A stretch of DNA of 64,000 nucleotides, from the NCBI RefSeq assembly GCF_022690685.1, contig NZ_JALCYY010000031.1, positions 1 through 64,000 on the forward strand, in the 5' to 3' direction. The notes beneath the pieces were generated by a model. The model did no database searches. It was given only the letters and a program-made list of their open reading frames with translations, and was not told the origin of the DNA. Shown here in pieces: positions 50,728 through 59,904 of the stretch. Position 1 is the first letter of the stretch, and every line of letters starts with the position of its first letter. The stretch is from Anaeromyxobacter terrae. GTDB lineage: Bacteria > Myxococcota > Myxococcia > Myxococcales > Anaeromyxobacteraceae. Made by a program: the position numbers and the translations under genes.

Positions 50728-51978
50728 GTGCCGCGTCGCCTGAGTGCCCTTCTCGTCCTCGCTTCGCTCGCCGCCGCGCCCGACCGGGCGTCCGCCCGGG
50801 CCGGAAGGACGCCCAGTCGGGCCCTCGAGCCCGCCGCGCCGCCCCCCGCGACGCTCGAGTCGCCCGCCCTGGTCGTCGAGCCCGCGGCCCCGAACGTCTC
50901 GTTCACACCCAGGCTGCTGCCGAAGGAGCCTCCGGAGCCGCCGGGCGCCCCTCCCCCGCAGCCCGAGGAGGGGCCCGAGAGCCCGGGCGAGCGCTCGCAG
51001 CGCAGCGACGAGGAAAACTGGCTGGACGCGAGCCACGCCTTCATCGCCGAGCGCATGCTCGCACCGGTGATCGTGTTCGATCGCTTCTTCTCCGACGAGA
51101 CCGAGCTCGAGGCCGAGCGATCGCGCTCCTTCGTTCGCTGGCGCAACGAGGTCCTGTTCCGGCGCGGCCGCGCGCCGAGCTACTCGATCGGGCTCCGCGC
51201 GGACCTGCGCCTGCCCGGCATGAGCCGCGTGCTCGACCGGTTCCGCTTCGTCGTCGAGGGGCAGACGCGGGACGCCCTCTCCGCGCTCGTGCCGACGGAC
51301 GGCGAGGAGCCCACGGACACCATCGGCAGCGGGGGCGCGGAGCTGCGGGTCCGGGTCTGGGAGGGGCTCCTCGCGCACGGCGACCTCGGCGCGGGGTTCC
51401 TGCTGCAGCTGCCGCCGGGCGGCTTCGTCCGCGCGCGGCTCCGCTGGGCGATCCCCGTGGGCCCGCTGTTCCTGACGCGCATCGCGGCGAGCGGCTTCTG
51501 GCGGACCGACACGCACCTCGGGACATCGCTCGACGCGCACGTCGAGCGCGGCATCCGGCGCTACGCGCTCCTGCGGCTCTCGGGCTTCGGGCAGCTCACC
51601 CAGCGCAGCCGCGGCGTCGAGTGGTCGAGCGAGCTCGCGGCGCTGCGCGCGTTCACGCCCACCGTCGCCGCGGCGATCGGCGTCGGCCTGGAGGGGGCCA
51701 CGCGGAGTCAGACGAGCGTGGACCGCTACCGTACGTTCACACGCTTCCGAACCGACGTGTACCGCCGCTGGCTCTTCGTCGAGGTCGAGCCCGAGGTGGC
51801 CTGGCCGTGGACACCCGAGCGCGGCCGGGAGACCGAGTTCGCCGTCACGCTCAGGCTCGAGGTGCAGTTTCGCGGCTGGGACGCGCCCCCGGCGCGCGCG
51901 GTGCGGCGCGCGTCCGAGCCGCTCGAGCCCGCCGATCCGCCGCCCGAGGTGCCCGCCGGTGCGCGCGCGCCGGGCTGA
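50728..51978 (+). CDS. Secreted beta-rich envelope protein, unknown
   Basis: A 416-residue protein with a signal-like N-terminus (VPRRLSALLVLASLAAAPDR) and a Pro-rich linker to about residue 95. From there it is beta-rich with charged turns (FRRGRAPSYSIGLRADLRLP, GELRVRVW-like strands), suggesting an outer-membrane barrel of 12 or more strands. A short Pro-rich tail ends it. No family is recognised. The start is uncertain: GTG codons at 50680, 50716 and 50728 are in frame, and the last gives the most normal signal peptide. Confidence 0.65.
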   Translation: MPRRLSALLVLASLAAAPDRASARAGRTPSRALEPAAPPPATLESPALVVEPAAPNVSFTPRLLPKEPPEPPGAPPPQPEEGPESPGERSQRSDEENWLDASHAFIAERMLAPVIVFDRFFSDETELEAERSRSFVRWRNEVLFRRGRAPSYSIGLRADLRLPGMSRVLDRFRFVVEGQTRDALSALVPTDGEEPTDTIGSGGAELRVRVWEGLLAHGDLGAGFLLQLPPGGFVRARLRWAIPVGPLFLTRIAASGFWRTDTHLGTSLDAHVERGIRRYALLRLSGFGQLTQRSRGVEWSSELAALRAFTPTVAAAIGVGLEGATRSQTSVDRYRTFTRFRTDVYRRWLFVEVEPEVAWPWTPERGRETEFAVTLRLEVQFRGWDAPPARAVRRASEPLEPADPPPEVPAGARAPG

Positions 51979-52074
51979 CGAGGCGCTTGCGGGCCCGGAG
52001 GCCTCGTTCGGGGCCGTGTAGCGCTCGCCCCCCATCCTTGCGACGGCCCCCCGCCATGGCGTTACGATCCGCGC

Positions 52075-53565
52075 GTGTTGCGCCTCGGCGCGCTCGTCGT
52101 CCTCGGATCGCTCGCGCTCCTCGGCGCGTGCGTCGGCGGAGCCCGGCCGTTCCGTTGCCCCGAGCACGGCGGCGCCGAGTGGCGCGAGCTCGCGAGCGAC
52201 CACTTCGTGCTCCGCACGGATCTCGACGCCGCCAGGGCCGCGACGCTCGTCGGCCGGTTCGAGCGGATGCGCGCGGCGGTCGCCGCGGCGCTCCCTGCCG
52301 CGCGGCCCGCACCCGGGCGCGTGGAGGTGATCGCGTTCCGCAGCGCCGCCGAGTACGCCCCCTTCGCCCCGGATGGCGCAGAGGGGTACTACCTGCGCAG
52401 CGAGGGCGGGCCGCCGCGCATCGTCCTCTCCGGCGAGATCCGGCCCGACCAGCGCGCCCTCCTCGCGCACGAGATCGCGCACCACTTCCTCGCGGGCGCG
52501 TTCGTTCGGCAGCCGCGCTGGTTCGCCGAGGGCGTCGCGGTCTCGATGGAATCGCTCGGCGCGGACGTCCCCGGTGGCGCGCTCGTGCTGGGCGCGCCGC
52601 CCGAGGCGCGCGTGGCGCGCGCGAGGCGCTCGCCCGTCCCGGCGCGCGCGCTCCTCGCGTGGGATGGGACGGCGGGGAACCGGGACGTGCTCGACTGGTA
52701 CGCGGCGAGCTGGCTCCTCGTCCACTACCTCGCCTCCGACCGCGCCGAGGCGTTCGCCGACCTCCAGCGGCGGCTCGCGGCCGGCGAGGCACCCGAGGCC
52801 GCCTGGCGCGCCGCGTTCCCCGAGTACGACCCGGCGCGCCCTGGCGCGCCCGAGGCGCTCGACGCGGCGCTCCACGCGCACGCGCGCCGGCACCTCGAGG
52901 CCGTGGTCCGCGAGGTCGCCGTGCCCGCCGCGGTGGGCTACTTCGAGCAGCGCATCCCCTCGCCGGAGGTGCACGCGATCCGCCTCGCGCTCTGGCAGCA
53001 CGGGCCGGAGAAGCGGCTGGACGCCCTGCGGGCCGAGGTCGAGGAGACGCTCGCCGAGGACCGCGCCCACCCCATCGCGCTCCAGTACCACGCGGCGCTG
53101 TGGGGGGAGGATCCGGTCCGGCTCGCGCGCGTCGCGGTGGAGGCGCACCCGCTCGATCCGCGCGCCTGGACGTTCCTCGCCCACTCGCTCCCGGGGCCCA
53201 CGGGCGCCGCAGAGCGGGAGGACGCCCTCCGGCGCGCCTCCGAGCTCGCTCCGGAGAACGCGGCCGCGCTGCACAACCTCGCCTCCGAGCTGCTCGCGCA
53301 GGGGAGATCCGGCGAGGCGCTCCCGGTGGCGCGGCAGGCCGTCCGGCTCGCGCCGTGGAGCCCGCCGATCCTGGCCGGCTTCGCCGCCGTGCTCTCCGAC
53401 CTCGGCCAGTGCGCGGCGGCGATGCCGGTCCAGCGGCGCGCCATCGACGCGCTCCCCGAGCGCGCGCCCGAGCGCGCGCGGCGCGCCTTCGAGGGGACGC
53501 TCGGCGCCTACGCGCAGCAGTGCCGCGTCGCCTCCGGCGCGCCCCCGCAAGCCCCGGTGCCCTGA
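52075..53565 (+). CDS. Lipoprotein with HExxH peptidase-like domain and TPR repeats
   Basis: A 496-residue lipoprotein (lipobox LALLGAC, Cys near residue 19). Residues about 30-270 look like a gluzincin/MA-type domain: ALLAHEIAHHFLAGAF holds HExxH, and FAEGVAVSMESLG has the Glu expected downstream. The rest is TPR-like helices (LHNLASELLAQGRSGEALPV). It is likely an outer-membrane-attached peptidase or a peptidase-derived binding protein. The GTG start at 52075 fits the lipobox. It is convergent with rluD. Confidence 0.78.
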   Translation: MLRLGALVVLGSLALLGACVGGARPFRCPEHGGAEWRELASDHFVLRTDLDAARAATLVGRFERMRAAVAAALPAARPAPGRVEVIAFRSAAEYAPFAPDGAEGYYLRSEGGPPRIVLSGEIRPDQRALLAHEIAHHFLAGAFVRQPRWFAEGVAVSMESLGADVPGGALVLGAPPEARVARARRSPVPARALLAWDGTAGNRDVLDWYAASWLLVHYLASDRAEAFADLQRRLAAGEAPEAAWRAAFPEYDPARPGAPEALDAALHAHARRHLEAVVREVAVPAAVGYFEQRIPSPEVHAIRLALWQHGPEKRLDALRAEVEETLAEDRAHPIALQYHAALWGEDPVRLARVAVEAHPLDPRAWTFLAHSLPGPTGAAEREDALRRASELAPENAAALHNLASELLAQGRSGEALPVARQAVRLAPWSPPILAGFAAVLSDLGQCAAAMPVQRRAIDALPERAPERARRAFEGTLGAYAQQCRVASGAPPQAPVP

Positions 53566-53578
53566 GGGCCGTGGCGAC

Positions 53579-54544
53579 TCACCGGCGCCGCGGCGCCGCC
53601 GGAGCTGGAGCTGCGCGGAGCACGTCGAGCGCCCGCCGGAGATCGTCCGGGAGGGGCGCCTCGATCGCCAGCCGGCGCCCGGTGCGCGGGTGATCGAACG
53701 CGAGGTGGGCGGCATGGAGCGCCTGGCGCCCGATCGCCTCGGCGGCACGCCGAACCGGGTGCTCCGGCGGGAGCCGCGCCTCGCGCCGCGTGCCCCCGTA
53801 GACCGCGTCGGCGAGCAGCGGGTGTCCGGCCTCGGCGAGGTGCACGCGGATCTGGTGCGTCCGGCCGGTGTGGAGGGTCACCTCGGCGAGCGACGCGCCG
53901 GACGCGAACGCCTCCCGGACGCGCCACTCGGTGACCGCGCGCCGCGCACCGGCGCCCCGGCCCGTGTAGCGGGTCCGATCGCGCGGGTGCCGTCCGTACG
54001 GCGTGTCGAGGCGCCCCTCCGGCGCGAGCGCCCCGTGGCACAGCGCGAGGTACCGCTTCTCGACGGTCCTCTTCTTGAACTGCGCCTGCAGCGCGGCGAG
54101 GGCCGCGTCGGTCTTCGCCACGACGAGGCAGCCGGAGGTGTCCTTGTCGAGCCGGTGGACGAGGCCGAGCCGCGCCTCGCCCTGCCCGCTCGTTCCCGGC
54201 GCCTCGCCCGCTTCCCCGGGGCCACGGGCGAGGCGGTGCAGCAGCGCGTTCACGACGGTGGAGTGGGGCGTACCGCGGGCGGGGTGGACCACCATCCCGG
54301 CGGCCTTGTCGATCACGAGGAGGTCCGGGTCCTCGTACAGCACGGCGAGCGGCAGGTCCTGGGCGACGAGGTGAGAGGGCTCGGGGGGCGGCACCTCGAT
54401 CTCGAGGGTCTCGCCGCCGCGGAGCCGGGACGCCGCCTTGGCCGGGCGCGCGCCCAGGTGGACGCGGCCGTCCTCGACGAGACGCTGCACGCGGGACCGG
54501 GAGAGATCCGGCAGGAGCCGCGAGAGCGCGACGTCGAGGCGCAC
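53579..54544 (-). CDS. rluD: 23S rRNA pseudouridine synthase, RluD type
   Basis: A 321-residue pseudouridine synthase with an S4 RNA-binding domain (RLDVALSRLLPDLSRSRVQR) and RluA-type catalytic domain. The catalytic Asp is in LVHRLDKDTSGCLVVAK, and HTGRTHQIRVHLAEAGHP follows. RluD modifies 23S rRNA helix 69 in E. coli; the same role is inferred. The GTG at 54544 is the first start codon. In-frame sequence upstream encodes RIVLVPAELAG, the usual N-terminal strand of this family, but has no ATG or GTG, so the true start may be a rare codon. Confidence 0.88.
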   Translation of the reverse strand: MRLDVALSRLLPDLSRSRVQRLVEDGRVHLGARPAKAASRLRGGETLEIEVPPPEPSHLVAQDLPLAVLYEDPDLLVIDKAAGMVVHPARGTPHSTVVNALLHRLARGPGEAGEAPGTSGQGEARLGLVHRLDKDTSGCLVVAKTDAALAALQAQFKKRTVEKRYLALCHGALAPEGRLDTPYGRHPRDRTRYTGRGAGARRAVTEWRVREAFASGASLAEVTLHTGRTHQIRVHLAEAGHPLLADAVYGGTRREARLPPEHPVRRAAEAIGRQALHAAHLAFDHPRTGRRLAIEAPLPDDLRRALDVLRAAPAPAAPRRR

Positions 54545-54604
54545 GCCCGCGAGCTCGGCGGGGACGAGGACGATCCTGCGATCGATGCGCGGTCTCCCGG
54601 GCGG

Positions 54605-54871
54605 CTACCAGATCCTCGACTTCACGTGCCCCTTCGAGCGCAGGATCACGTCGACGATCGCCCGATCGTAGAAGTTCGTGCGCGCGTACAGGTCGGGCGA
54701 GACGCGGGAGCGGTAGAGCTCTCGCCCCTCCTCCAGCTCGTCCTTGAGCACGTCGAAGAACCGGTCCTGCTCGATCCCGCGGACGATCTTCTCCTCGTTG
54801 TAGAGCGACACGTCCGAGCAGATGGCCCGGGCCAGGCGCGTGGCGGCCTCGGCGGAGTCGATGAGCGGCAT
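54605..54871 (-). CDS. Small helical protein of unknown function
   Basis: An 88-residue charged helical protein (PLIDSAEAATRLARAICSD, YNEEKIVRGIEQDRFFDVLK, ending in SKGHVKSRIW). No family is recognised. It lies directly upstream of rluD on the same strand and downstream of the MinD unit, and has coding character in its codon bias. Its length and sequence are too short for a functional guess. Confidence 0.6.
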   Translation of the reverse strand: MPLIDSAEAATRLARAICSDVSLYNEEKIVRGIEQDRFFDVLKDELEEGRELYRSRVSPDLYARTNFYDRAIVDVILRSKGHVKSRIW

Positions 54872-54931
54872 GGCCGCAGATCGTACGTGACGCCCCGGTG
54901 CCGGTCAACGAACCGGCCCTGGCGCGAATGC

Positions 54932-55777
54932 TCAGCGCCGCGGGGTCGGGCCGCCCGCTCCGGCGGCCGCCGCCATCCGCTCCAGGTACGACCGCGCGAC
55001 CTTCTGCCCGTCGAGCCGGAGCTCCCGCGCGATGCCGAGCAGGATGCCGCGCAGGTAGACGGACGCGGGCAGGAGCGAGTAGCGGTCCGCCTCGATGTTC
55101 TCGATGTGGTGGCGCGTGACCTTCGTGCGCTCGGAGATGAGCTGGAGCGAGATCCCGCGCGCTTCCCGGATCTGGCGGAGCACCTCTCCCGTCCAGGCCG
55201 TAGCGTCCGGGACGCCGACCTCGCGCGCGGGCGGGGGCGGCGCGCCGGGCGCGGGGGTGAGGGCCGGGAGCGGCGCGCGGACGGGCGGTGGCGTGCGCGT
55301 AGGCGCCGCGACCTCGCGATCGAGCCGGATGGGAGCCGCGGCCGGGCGCGGCGCTTCCGTCGGGGCCCAGGCGGCTGGCCGCGCCGGCTCGGTCGCCCCG
55401 CCGCGGGATGGCCCTGCGGACGGGACCTCGCCCTCGTCGCCTTCCTCGTCCTCGCCGCGTGCGACCGGCGCGAGCGCCAGCGCGGGGATGACGGGAGGGA
55501 TCGCGGGCGGCCATGGGCTCGGGATCGGCTCCACGGGCGCGCCGATGCGGGCGTCGTAGCGGGCGCGCGCGGCGGGGTCGAGGAGCGTCCCCCGCGCCTC
55601 CTCGAGGCGCGCGGAGAGGAGCTCCGCGTCCTCCGGAGACATGAGCGAGTAGGTGACGATCGAGCCGGGCGCGTACACCTCCCGCGCGCGGGCGTACGCG
55701 GTCTCGATCTCGCCGGCCGTGGAGTCGGCCGGGACCTCGAGGATCTCGTAGAGCGTCTGCTGCGCGAGCGGCTTCAC
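54932..55777 (-). CDS. Fusion of a J-like domain and a RodZ-type HTH domain
   Basis: A 281-residue protein. Residues about 8-75 resemble a J domain (TLYEILEVPADSTAGEIETA, then ARLEEARGTLLDPAARARYD), but the HPD motif that stimulates DnaK is missing. A long Pro/Ala-rich linker follows. The last 75 residues are a RodZ-like HTH domain (LRQIREARGISLQLISERTK, then VTRHHIENIEADRYSLLP and VYLRGILLGIARELRLD). There is no transmembrane helix. The GTG start overlaps the MinD-like gene's stop by four bases, so the two proteins probably act together. Function unknown; cell polarity or DNA positioning is a guess. Confidence 0.82.
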   Translation of the reverse strand: MKPLAQQTLYEILEVPADSTAGEIETAYARAREVYAPGSIVTYSLMSPEDAELLSARLEEARGTLLDPAARARYDARIGAPVEPIPSPWPPAIPPVIPALALAPVARGEDEEGDEGEVPSAGPSRGGATEPARPAAWAPTEAPRPAAAPIRLDREVAAPTRTPPPVRAPLPALTPAPGAPPPPAREVGVPDATAWTGEVLRQIREARGISLQLISERTKVTRHHIENIEADRYSLLPASVYLRGILLGIARELRLDGQKVARSYLERMAAAAGAGGPTPRR

Positions 55778-56760
55778 TTCGTGCTCCCCGGGCGCGTGCC
55801 GTCGAGCGCGATGAGGCCGTCCGCGATCCCCGCGAACGCCCGCGCCGCCGGAACGTCGGGCCGCTCGACGAGGAGCGGCCGGCGCGCGCGCACCGCGCGC
55901 CACATCTCGTCGTCGTAGTGGATGAACCCGAGGTAATCCATCTCGAGCCCGAAGTACTTGCGCCACGCGCCGACCACCGCCTTGCCGACGTCGGCGTCCT
56001 GCGCGGTGCGCGCCTGGTTCACGACGAGCCGCGGCCGGAACGCCGCGAGCTGCCGCGCCAGGTTCCTCCCCGCCTCGGGATCGCGCTGCGCCAGGGTCGC
56101 GACGAGCTCCACAGGGCTCTTGAACGTGCCGCTGCCCATCACCGAGCGGAGCAGCCCGTCGTACCCGAACACCTGCGCGACGTTCCGCATCCGCCGCCAG
56201 AACGCCGCCTTCACGAAGCGGTACGCGTTCTCGACCGCGGTCGGCTCGGGGACGAGCACGAGCACGCCGTGGTCCGACACGAGGAAGAAGTCGAGCACGT
56301 TCGTGTGCGTCCCCGCGCCGAGGTCGAGGATCGCGTAGTCCACGTCGAGCTGCTGCACGTGGCGCAGCAGCCGCATCTTCTGGGCGTGGCGCGGGTTCGC
56401 GACGTCGAGGTCGTCGAGCGCCCCGGACACGAGGCCGAGGTTCTCGATTCCGCTCGGCGTGATGACGTCCTCGATGCGCTCCACCTTGCGGTCGATGAAG
56501 TCGGAGAGCGTGCGCTTCGGCACGTCGAGCCCGAGCGTCGTGTGCAGGTTCGCGCCGCCGAGGTCGGCGTCGACGAGCACGACCTTCTTGCCGCGCCGCG
56601 CGAGCGCGATGCCGAGGTTCGCGGAGATGAGGCTCTTGCCGATGCCGCCCTTCCCGCCGCCCACCGAGATGATCCGGCGCGCGCGGACGGGGGCCGGCGC
56701 TGCGTGGCGGCGCGGCTCCGGGACGGTCTTCACCAGCTTGAGCGTCGGGGCGTCGCCCAT
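55774..56760 (-). CDS. MinD/FlhG-like P-loop ATPase
   Basis: A 328-residue ATPase of the MinD/ParA superfamily. The deviant Walker A is SVGGGKGGIGKSLISANLGI, Walker A' follows in VVLVDADLGGANLHTTLG, and Walker B-like AILDLGAGTHTNVLDFFL holds the Asp. It resembles FlhG/FleN or MinD proteins that place structures in the cell; no C-terminal membrane-targeting amphipathic helix is obvious. No flagellar genes are nearby. It is coupled by a four-base overlap to the J-like/HTH fusion gene. The ATG at 56760 is used; a GTG nine bases upstream is possible. Confidence 0.85.
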   Translation of the reverse strand: MGDAPTLKLVKTVPEPRRHAAPAPVRARRIISVGGGKGGIGKSLISANLGIALARRGKKVVLVDADLGGANLHTTLGLDVPKRTLSDFIDRKVERIEDVITPSGIENLGLVSGALDDLDVANPRHAQKMRLLRHVQQLDVDYAILDLGAGTHTNVLDFFLVSDHGVLVLVPEPTAVENAYRFVKAAFWRRMRNVAQVFGYDGLLRSVMGSGTFKSPVELVATLAQRDPEAGRNLARQLAAFRPRLVVNQARTAQDADVGKAVVGAWRKYFGLEMDYLGFIHYDDEMWRAVRARRPLLVERPDVPAARAFAGIADGLIALDGTRPGSTK

Positions 56761-56790
56761 CGGGGGCACATCCTAGCCGAAGCCGCCCCG

Positions 56791-57384
56791 CTACTCCAAA
56801 AGCTCGGCGTTCCAGTACGCGGCGTCCGCGAGCGACAGGAACGGGCGCCACTCGCGGTAGAGCGCCCGCCGCGCGGCGGAGCGGAACACCGGCGTCCAGC
56901 GCGGCCGTGTGGGTGAATGGAGCAGGCGCATGCGGGCCTCCTCCGGCGTGCGGCCGCCCTTGCGCAGGTTGCACGCGACGCACGAGCAGACGACGTTCTC
57001 CCACGTCGTCGAGCCGCCCCGGGAGCGCGGCACGACGTGGTCGAGGTTCAGCTCCGCGCGCCGGAAGCGGCGCCCGCAGTACTGGCAGGTGTTGTCGTCG
57101 CGCGCGTAGATGTTGAAGCGCGAGAAGCGGACGCGGGTCTTCGGCAGGTGGTCGTAGGCGAGGAGCACGATCACGCGCGGGACGCGGATGCGCCGGCTCA
57201 CGGTGCCGATGGAGTCGTGCTGCGCGGCGGCGAGCGCGCTCCAGCTCGGGAAGTCGAAGAGCTGGAACTCCTCGTCGATCGCCTTCGCCACGCCCTGATA
57301 GAGGAGCGTGAAGGCGCGCCGCACCGAGGTCACGTGGACCGGCTGATACACCCGGTTGAGGACGAGCACGCCGGTGTCGAGCAT
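56791..57384 (-). CDS. HNH endonuclease-domain protein
   Basis: A 197-residue protein with an HNH fold: TCQYCGRRFRRAELNLDHVV holds the first Cys pair and the DH of the motif, then RGGSTTWENVVCSCVACN and the last Cys pair. The N-terminal 80 residues (MLDTGVLVLNRVYQPVHVTS) match the group of HNH proteins sometimes called McrA-like or HNHc stand-alone proteins found widely in bacteria, with unknown role. It lies 30 bases upstream of the MinD-like gene on the same strand. Confidence 0.88.
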   Translation of the reverse strand: MLDTGVLVLNRVYQPVHVTSVRRAFTLLYQGVAKAIDEEFQLFDFPSWSALAAAQHDSIGTVSRRIRVPRVIVLLAYDHLPKTRVRFSRFNIYARDDNTCQYCGRRFRRAELNLDHVVPRSRGGSTTWENVVCSCVACNLRKGGRTPEEARMRLLHSPTRPRWTPVFRSAARRALYREWRPFLSLADAAYWNAELLE

Positions 57385-57485
57385 CCCGCATAACGTAGCG
57401 CCCGGCCTCCACCTCCGCACGTCCGCCGGCGCCTGGTAGCTCGGCTGCTGTCGCGGCGGCGCGGCGCACCCGGAACGCTCCCGCC

Positions 57486-59774
57486 CTACCTGCCCGCGAG
57501 CCGGAAGAGCCCGCCGGCGGGCGCGCCGCCGCCGTAGAGCAGCCGGTACGCCGCGTACGAGCGCAGCACGCGCTTCACGTAGCCGCGCGTCTCCTCGAAG
57601 GGGATCTCCTCCACGAACTCGTCGAGCTCGAGATCCCCGCGCGCCTCGAGCCAGCGGCTCACGGCGCCGCCGCCCGCGTTGTACGCGGCCACCGCGAGCG
57701 CGACCCGGCCGTCGAAGCGGCGCAGGAGCTGGCCGAGGTAGCGGGCGCCGATCCGGATGTTCAGCGGGCCGTTCATGAGGTCGGTGCGGGACGGCCGCCG
57801 GATCTTGAGCTGGCGTGCGACCTCGCGCGCCGTGGGGAGCATGAGCTGCGTGAGCCCGATCGCGCCCACCGGCGAGACGGCGCGGGGATCGAGCGCGCTC
57901 TCCTCGCGCATCAGCGCCTGGAGGAGATCGACCGGGACGCCGGCGGAGGGCGCCCAGCGCTGCACGTCGCCCCGGAACGCCGGCGGGTAGGCGATCCGCC
58001 AGACGCGGAGGTTCTCGGCGGCGGGTGCCCGGCGGAGCGCGATGCGCGCGCGGGTGCGGAGGAGCTGGTGCGCGTTCCGGTGGTCGCCGGCGCGATCGAG
58101 CAGATCCGCCACGATGAGCGCGGCGTCGGGCGCGTCCGGATCCGAGAGGCGCGCCGGATCGACGGCCGTGAGCTCGGCGGCGCCGTCGCGCGAGAGCCCC
58201 ATGCGCAGGAGGAGCACGCCCGCGCGGAAGTGCGGATCGGCGGCGAGCGGTCCGGCGTGCCATGCGGGCGGCGCGAGCTGGGCGGCCATCGCGGCGGCGG
58301 GGACGCGCGCCGCGGCCGGCAGCGCGCGGGCGGCGCCCTCCTCGTTCCCCGTGCCGCCCGCGAGCCTCGCCCGGGCGAGCAGGCCGTAGTAGTCGGCAGG
58401 GAAGCGCGTCGCGAGGTCGGTCCAGATCGCCTCGGCCGCGCGGGCGCCGGCGTCGCCGCGCCCGGCGAGGATCCGCGCCCGCCAGTACGCCGCGCGCGCG
58501 TGCTCGTAGGGATCGAGGTCGCGCTCGCCCTCCTCGATGGCGAGGAGCTGCGCGATCGCACCGTCGAGGTCCCCCGCGCGGCGCGAGAGCCAGGCGAGGC
58601 GGAAGCGCGCCTCGTCCCAGTAGTCGCCGCCCGCGTGGTCCCGGACGATCCCGGCGAGCGCCTCGCGCGCCTCGCCGTCGCGACCGGCGCGCAGGAGCAG
58701 ATCCGCCGCGGAGAACAGGGCGTCGTCGGCGAGCGGGTTGCGCGGGTAGTCGCGCGCGAGCCGCCGGTAGAGCGCGATCGCGCCGTCCTTGTCGCCCGTG
58801 TTCGAGGTCGCCCCGGCGAGCAGGAACAGCGCCTTGACGCGCACGGACGGATCGTCACAGCCCTCGACCACCGGCCGCAGCGCCTCCACCGCGTCGGCGT
58901 AGCTGCGCGCCTTGCGGTGGGCGCGCCCGAGCGCGGCGCGCGCGCGGCAGGCGAGCTCCTCGCCCGGAGCGGCGGCGGAGAGATCCGGCACCGCCTTGCG
59001 CAGGAGGTCGACCGCGCCGTCCGCGAGGCCCGCCTCGAGGAGCGCCTCCGCGCGGCGCACCTGCTCCTCGACGCCCGGCTCGCCGCCGTGAGGCGCGGGC
59101 AGCGCACGGAGCGCGGCGAGGCACTCCGCGGCCTCCGGCGCGATGGGGTGCTCCGCCCAGCACGCCGCGAACGCCCGCCTCGCGGCGGCAGGATCAGCGC
59201 CCTCGCCCTCGCCGTGGACGCGGCCGGCGAGGAGCAGCGCGCTCGCCCCGGCGTCGGTCGCGCCGGGGTCCTTCGGCGCGGGGAGGGAGACGAGCGGCGC
59301 GAGCGCCTCGAGCGCCTGGGCGCGATCGCCGAAGCGCCGGGCGAGCCGCGCGCGGGCGAGCCGCGCCTCCCCCGCGACGAGCGAGCCGTCCGGCACCGCC
59401 GCGAGCGCGGCCACTGCCTCGCGCCCGCGCCCCGCGGCCTCCAGCGCGCGGCCGCGCAGGAGCGAGATCCGGTCGGCCGCGTCGGGCAGGCGCGCCTCGA
59501 GCCCCTCGAGCGGCGCGAGCGCCTCCGCCGCGCGCCCGGCCTCGGCGAGCGCCATCGCGCGGAGGAGGCGCGCCTCGGGCGTCGCGACGTGCGCGAGCTT
59601 CGCGGCCGCCTCGGCGTGGCGGCCGGCGTCGAACGCGGCCTTCGCCTGAGCGGCGGGGCCGCCCTGGAACGCGGGGGTGAGATCGAGGACGGCGTCGGAC
59701 GGGGTGACCGACGCGAGGACGACGGCGGCGAGCGCTGCGGTGATCATCGGGGGCAGGTGCAGAGTGCGGATCAC
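57486..59774 (-). CDS. Soluble lytic murein transglycosylase with TPR-rich N-terminus
   Basis: A 762-residue secreted protein. A signal sequence (ITAALAAVVLASVTPSDA) precedes about 550 residues of TPR-like helical pairs (DGAIALYRRLARDYPRNPLA). The C-terminal 150 residues are an SLT domain with catalytic Glu at about 623 in LMREESALDPRAVSPVGAIG, then LTQLMLPTAREVA and VAAYNAGGGAVSRWLE. This is the layout of Slt70-like enzymes, which cleave peptidoglycan with formation of 1,6-anhydro ends. The GTG at 59774 or the ATG at 59747 could be the start; both give a signal peptide. Confidence 0.9.
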   Translation of the reverse strand: MIRTLHLPPMITAALAAVVLASVTPSDAVLDLTPAFQGGPAAQAKAAFDAGRHAEAAAKLAHVATPEARLLRAMALAEAGRAAEALAPLEGLEARLPDAADRISLLRGRALEAAGRGREAVAALAAVPDGSLVAGEARLARARLARRFGDRAQALEALAPLVSLPAPKDPGATDAGASALLLAGRVHGEGEGADPAAARRAFAACWAEHPIAPEAAECLAALRALPAPHGGEPGVEEQVRRAEALLEAGLADGAVDLLRKAVPDLSAAAPGEELACRARAALGRAHRKARSYADAVEALRPVVEGCDDPSVRVKALFLLAGATSNTGDKDGAIALYRRLARDYPRNPLADDALFSAADLLLRAGRDGEAREALAGIVRDHAGGDYWDEARFRLAWLSRRAGDLDGAIAQLLAIEEGERDLDPYEHARAAYWRARILAGRGDAGARAAEAIWTDLATRFPADYYGLLARARLAGGTGNEEGAARALPAAARVPAAAMAAQLAPPAWHAGPLAADPHFRAGVLLLRMGLSRDGAAELTAVDPARLSDPDAPDAALIVADLLDRAGDHRNAHQLLRTRARIALRRAPAAENLRVWRIAYPPAFRGDVQRWAPSAGVPVDLLQALMREESALDPRAVSPVGAIGLTQLMLPTAREVARQLKIRRPSRTDLMNGPLNIRIGARYLGQLLRRFDGRVALAVAAYNAGGGAVSRWLEARGDLELDEFVEEIPFEETRGYVKRVLRSYAAYRLLYGGGAPAGGLFRLAGR

Positions 59775-59904
59775 CGAGGGGTCGCGTCAAGGGCCCGCCC
59801 GGCCGCGTCGTCCCGACGCAGCACCCATCGCGCGGGATCGTCGGGACGGGCGGGCGATTCCGGGGCGGGCAACCGGCGCGGAAACCGTCTAGGATCGCCC
59901 CCGC

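Noticed and set aside
49600-53748. Very long minus-strand open frame (about 1380 codons)
   Set aside because: It runs against four supported plus-strand genes with signal peptides or known motifs and has no domain of its own.
55774-56760. Flagellar number regulator FlhG
   Set aside because: No flagellar gene is present in the window and the neighbours do not fit; called MinD/FlhG-like only.
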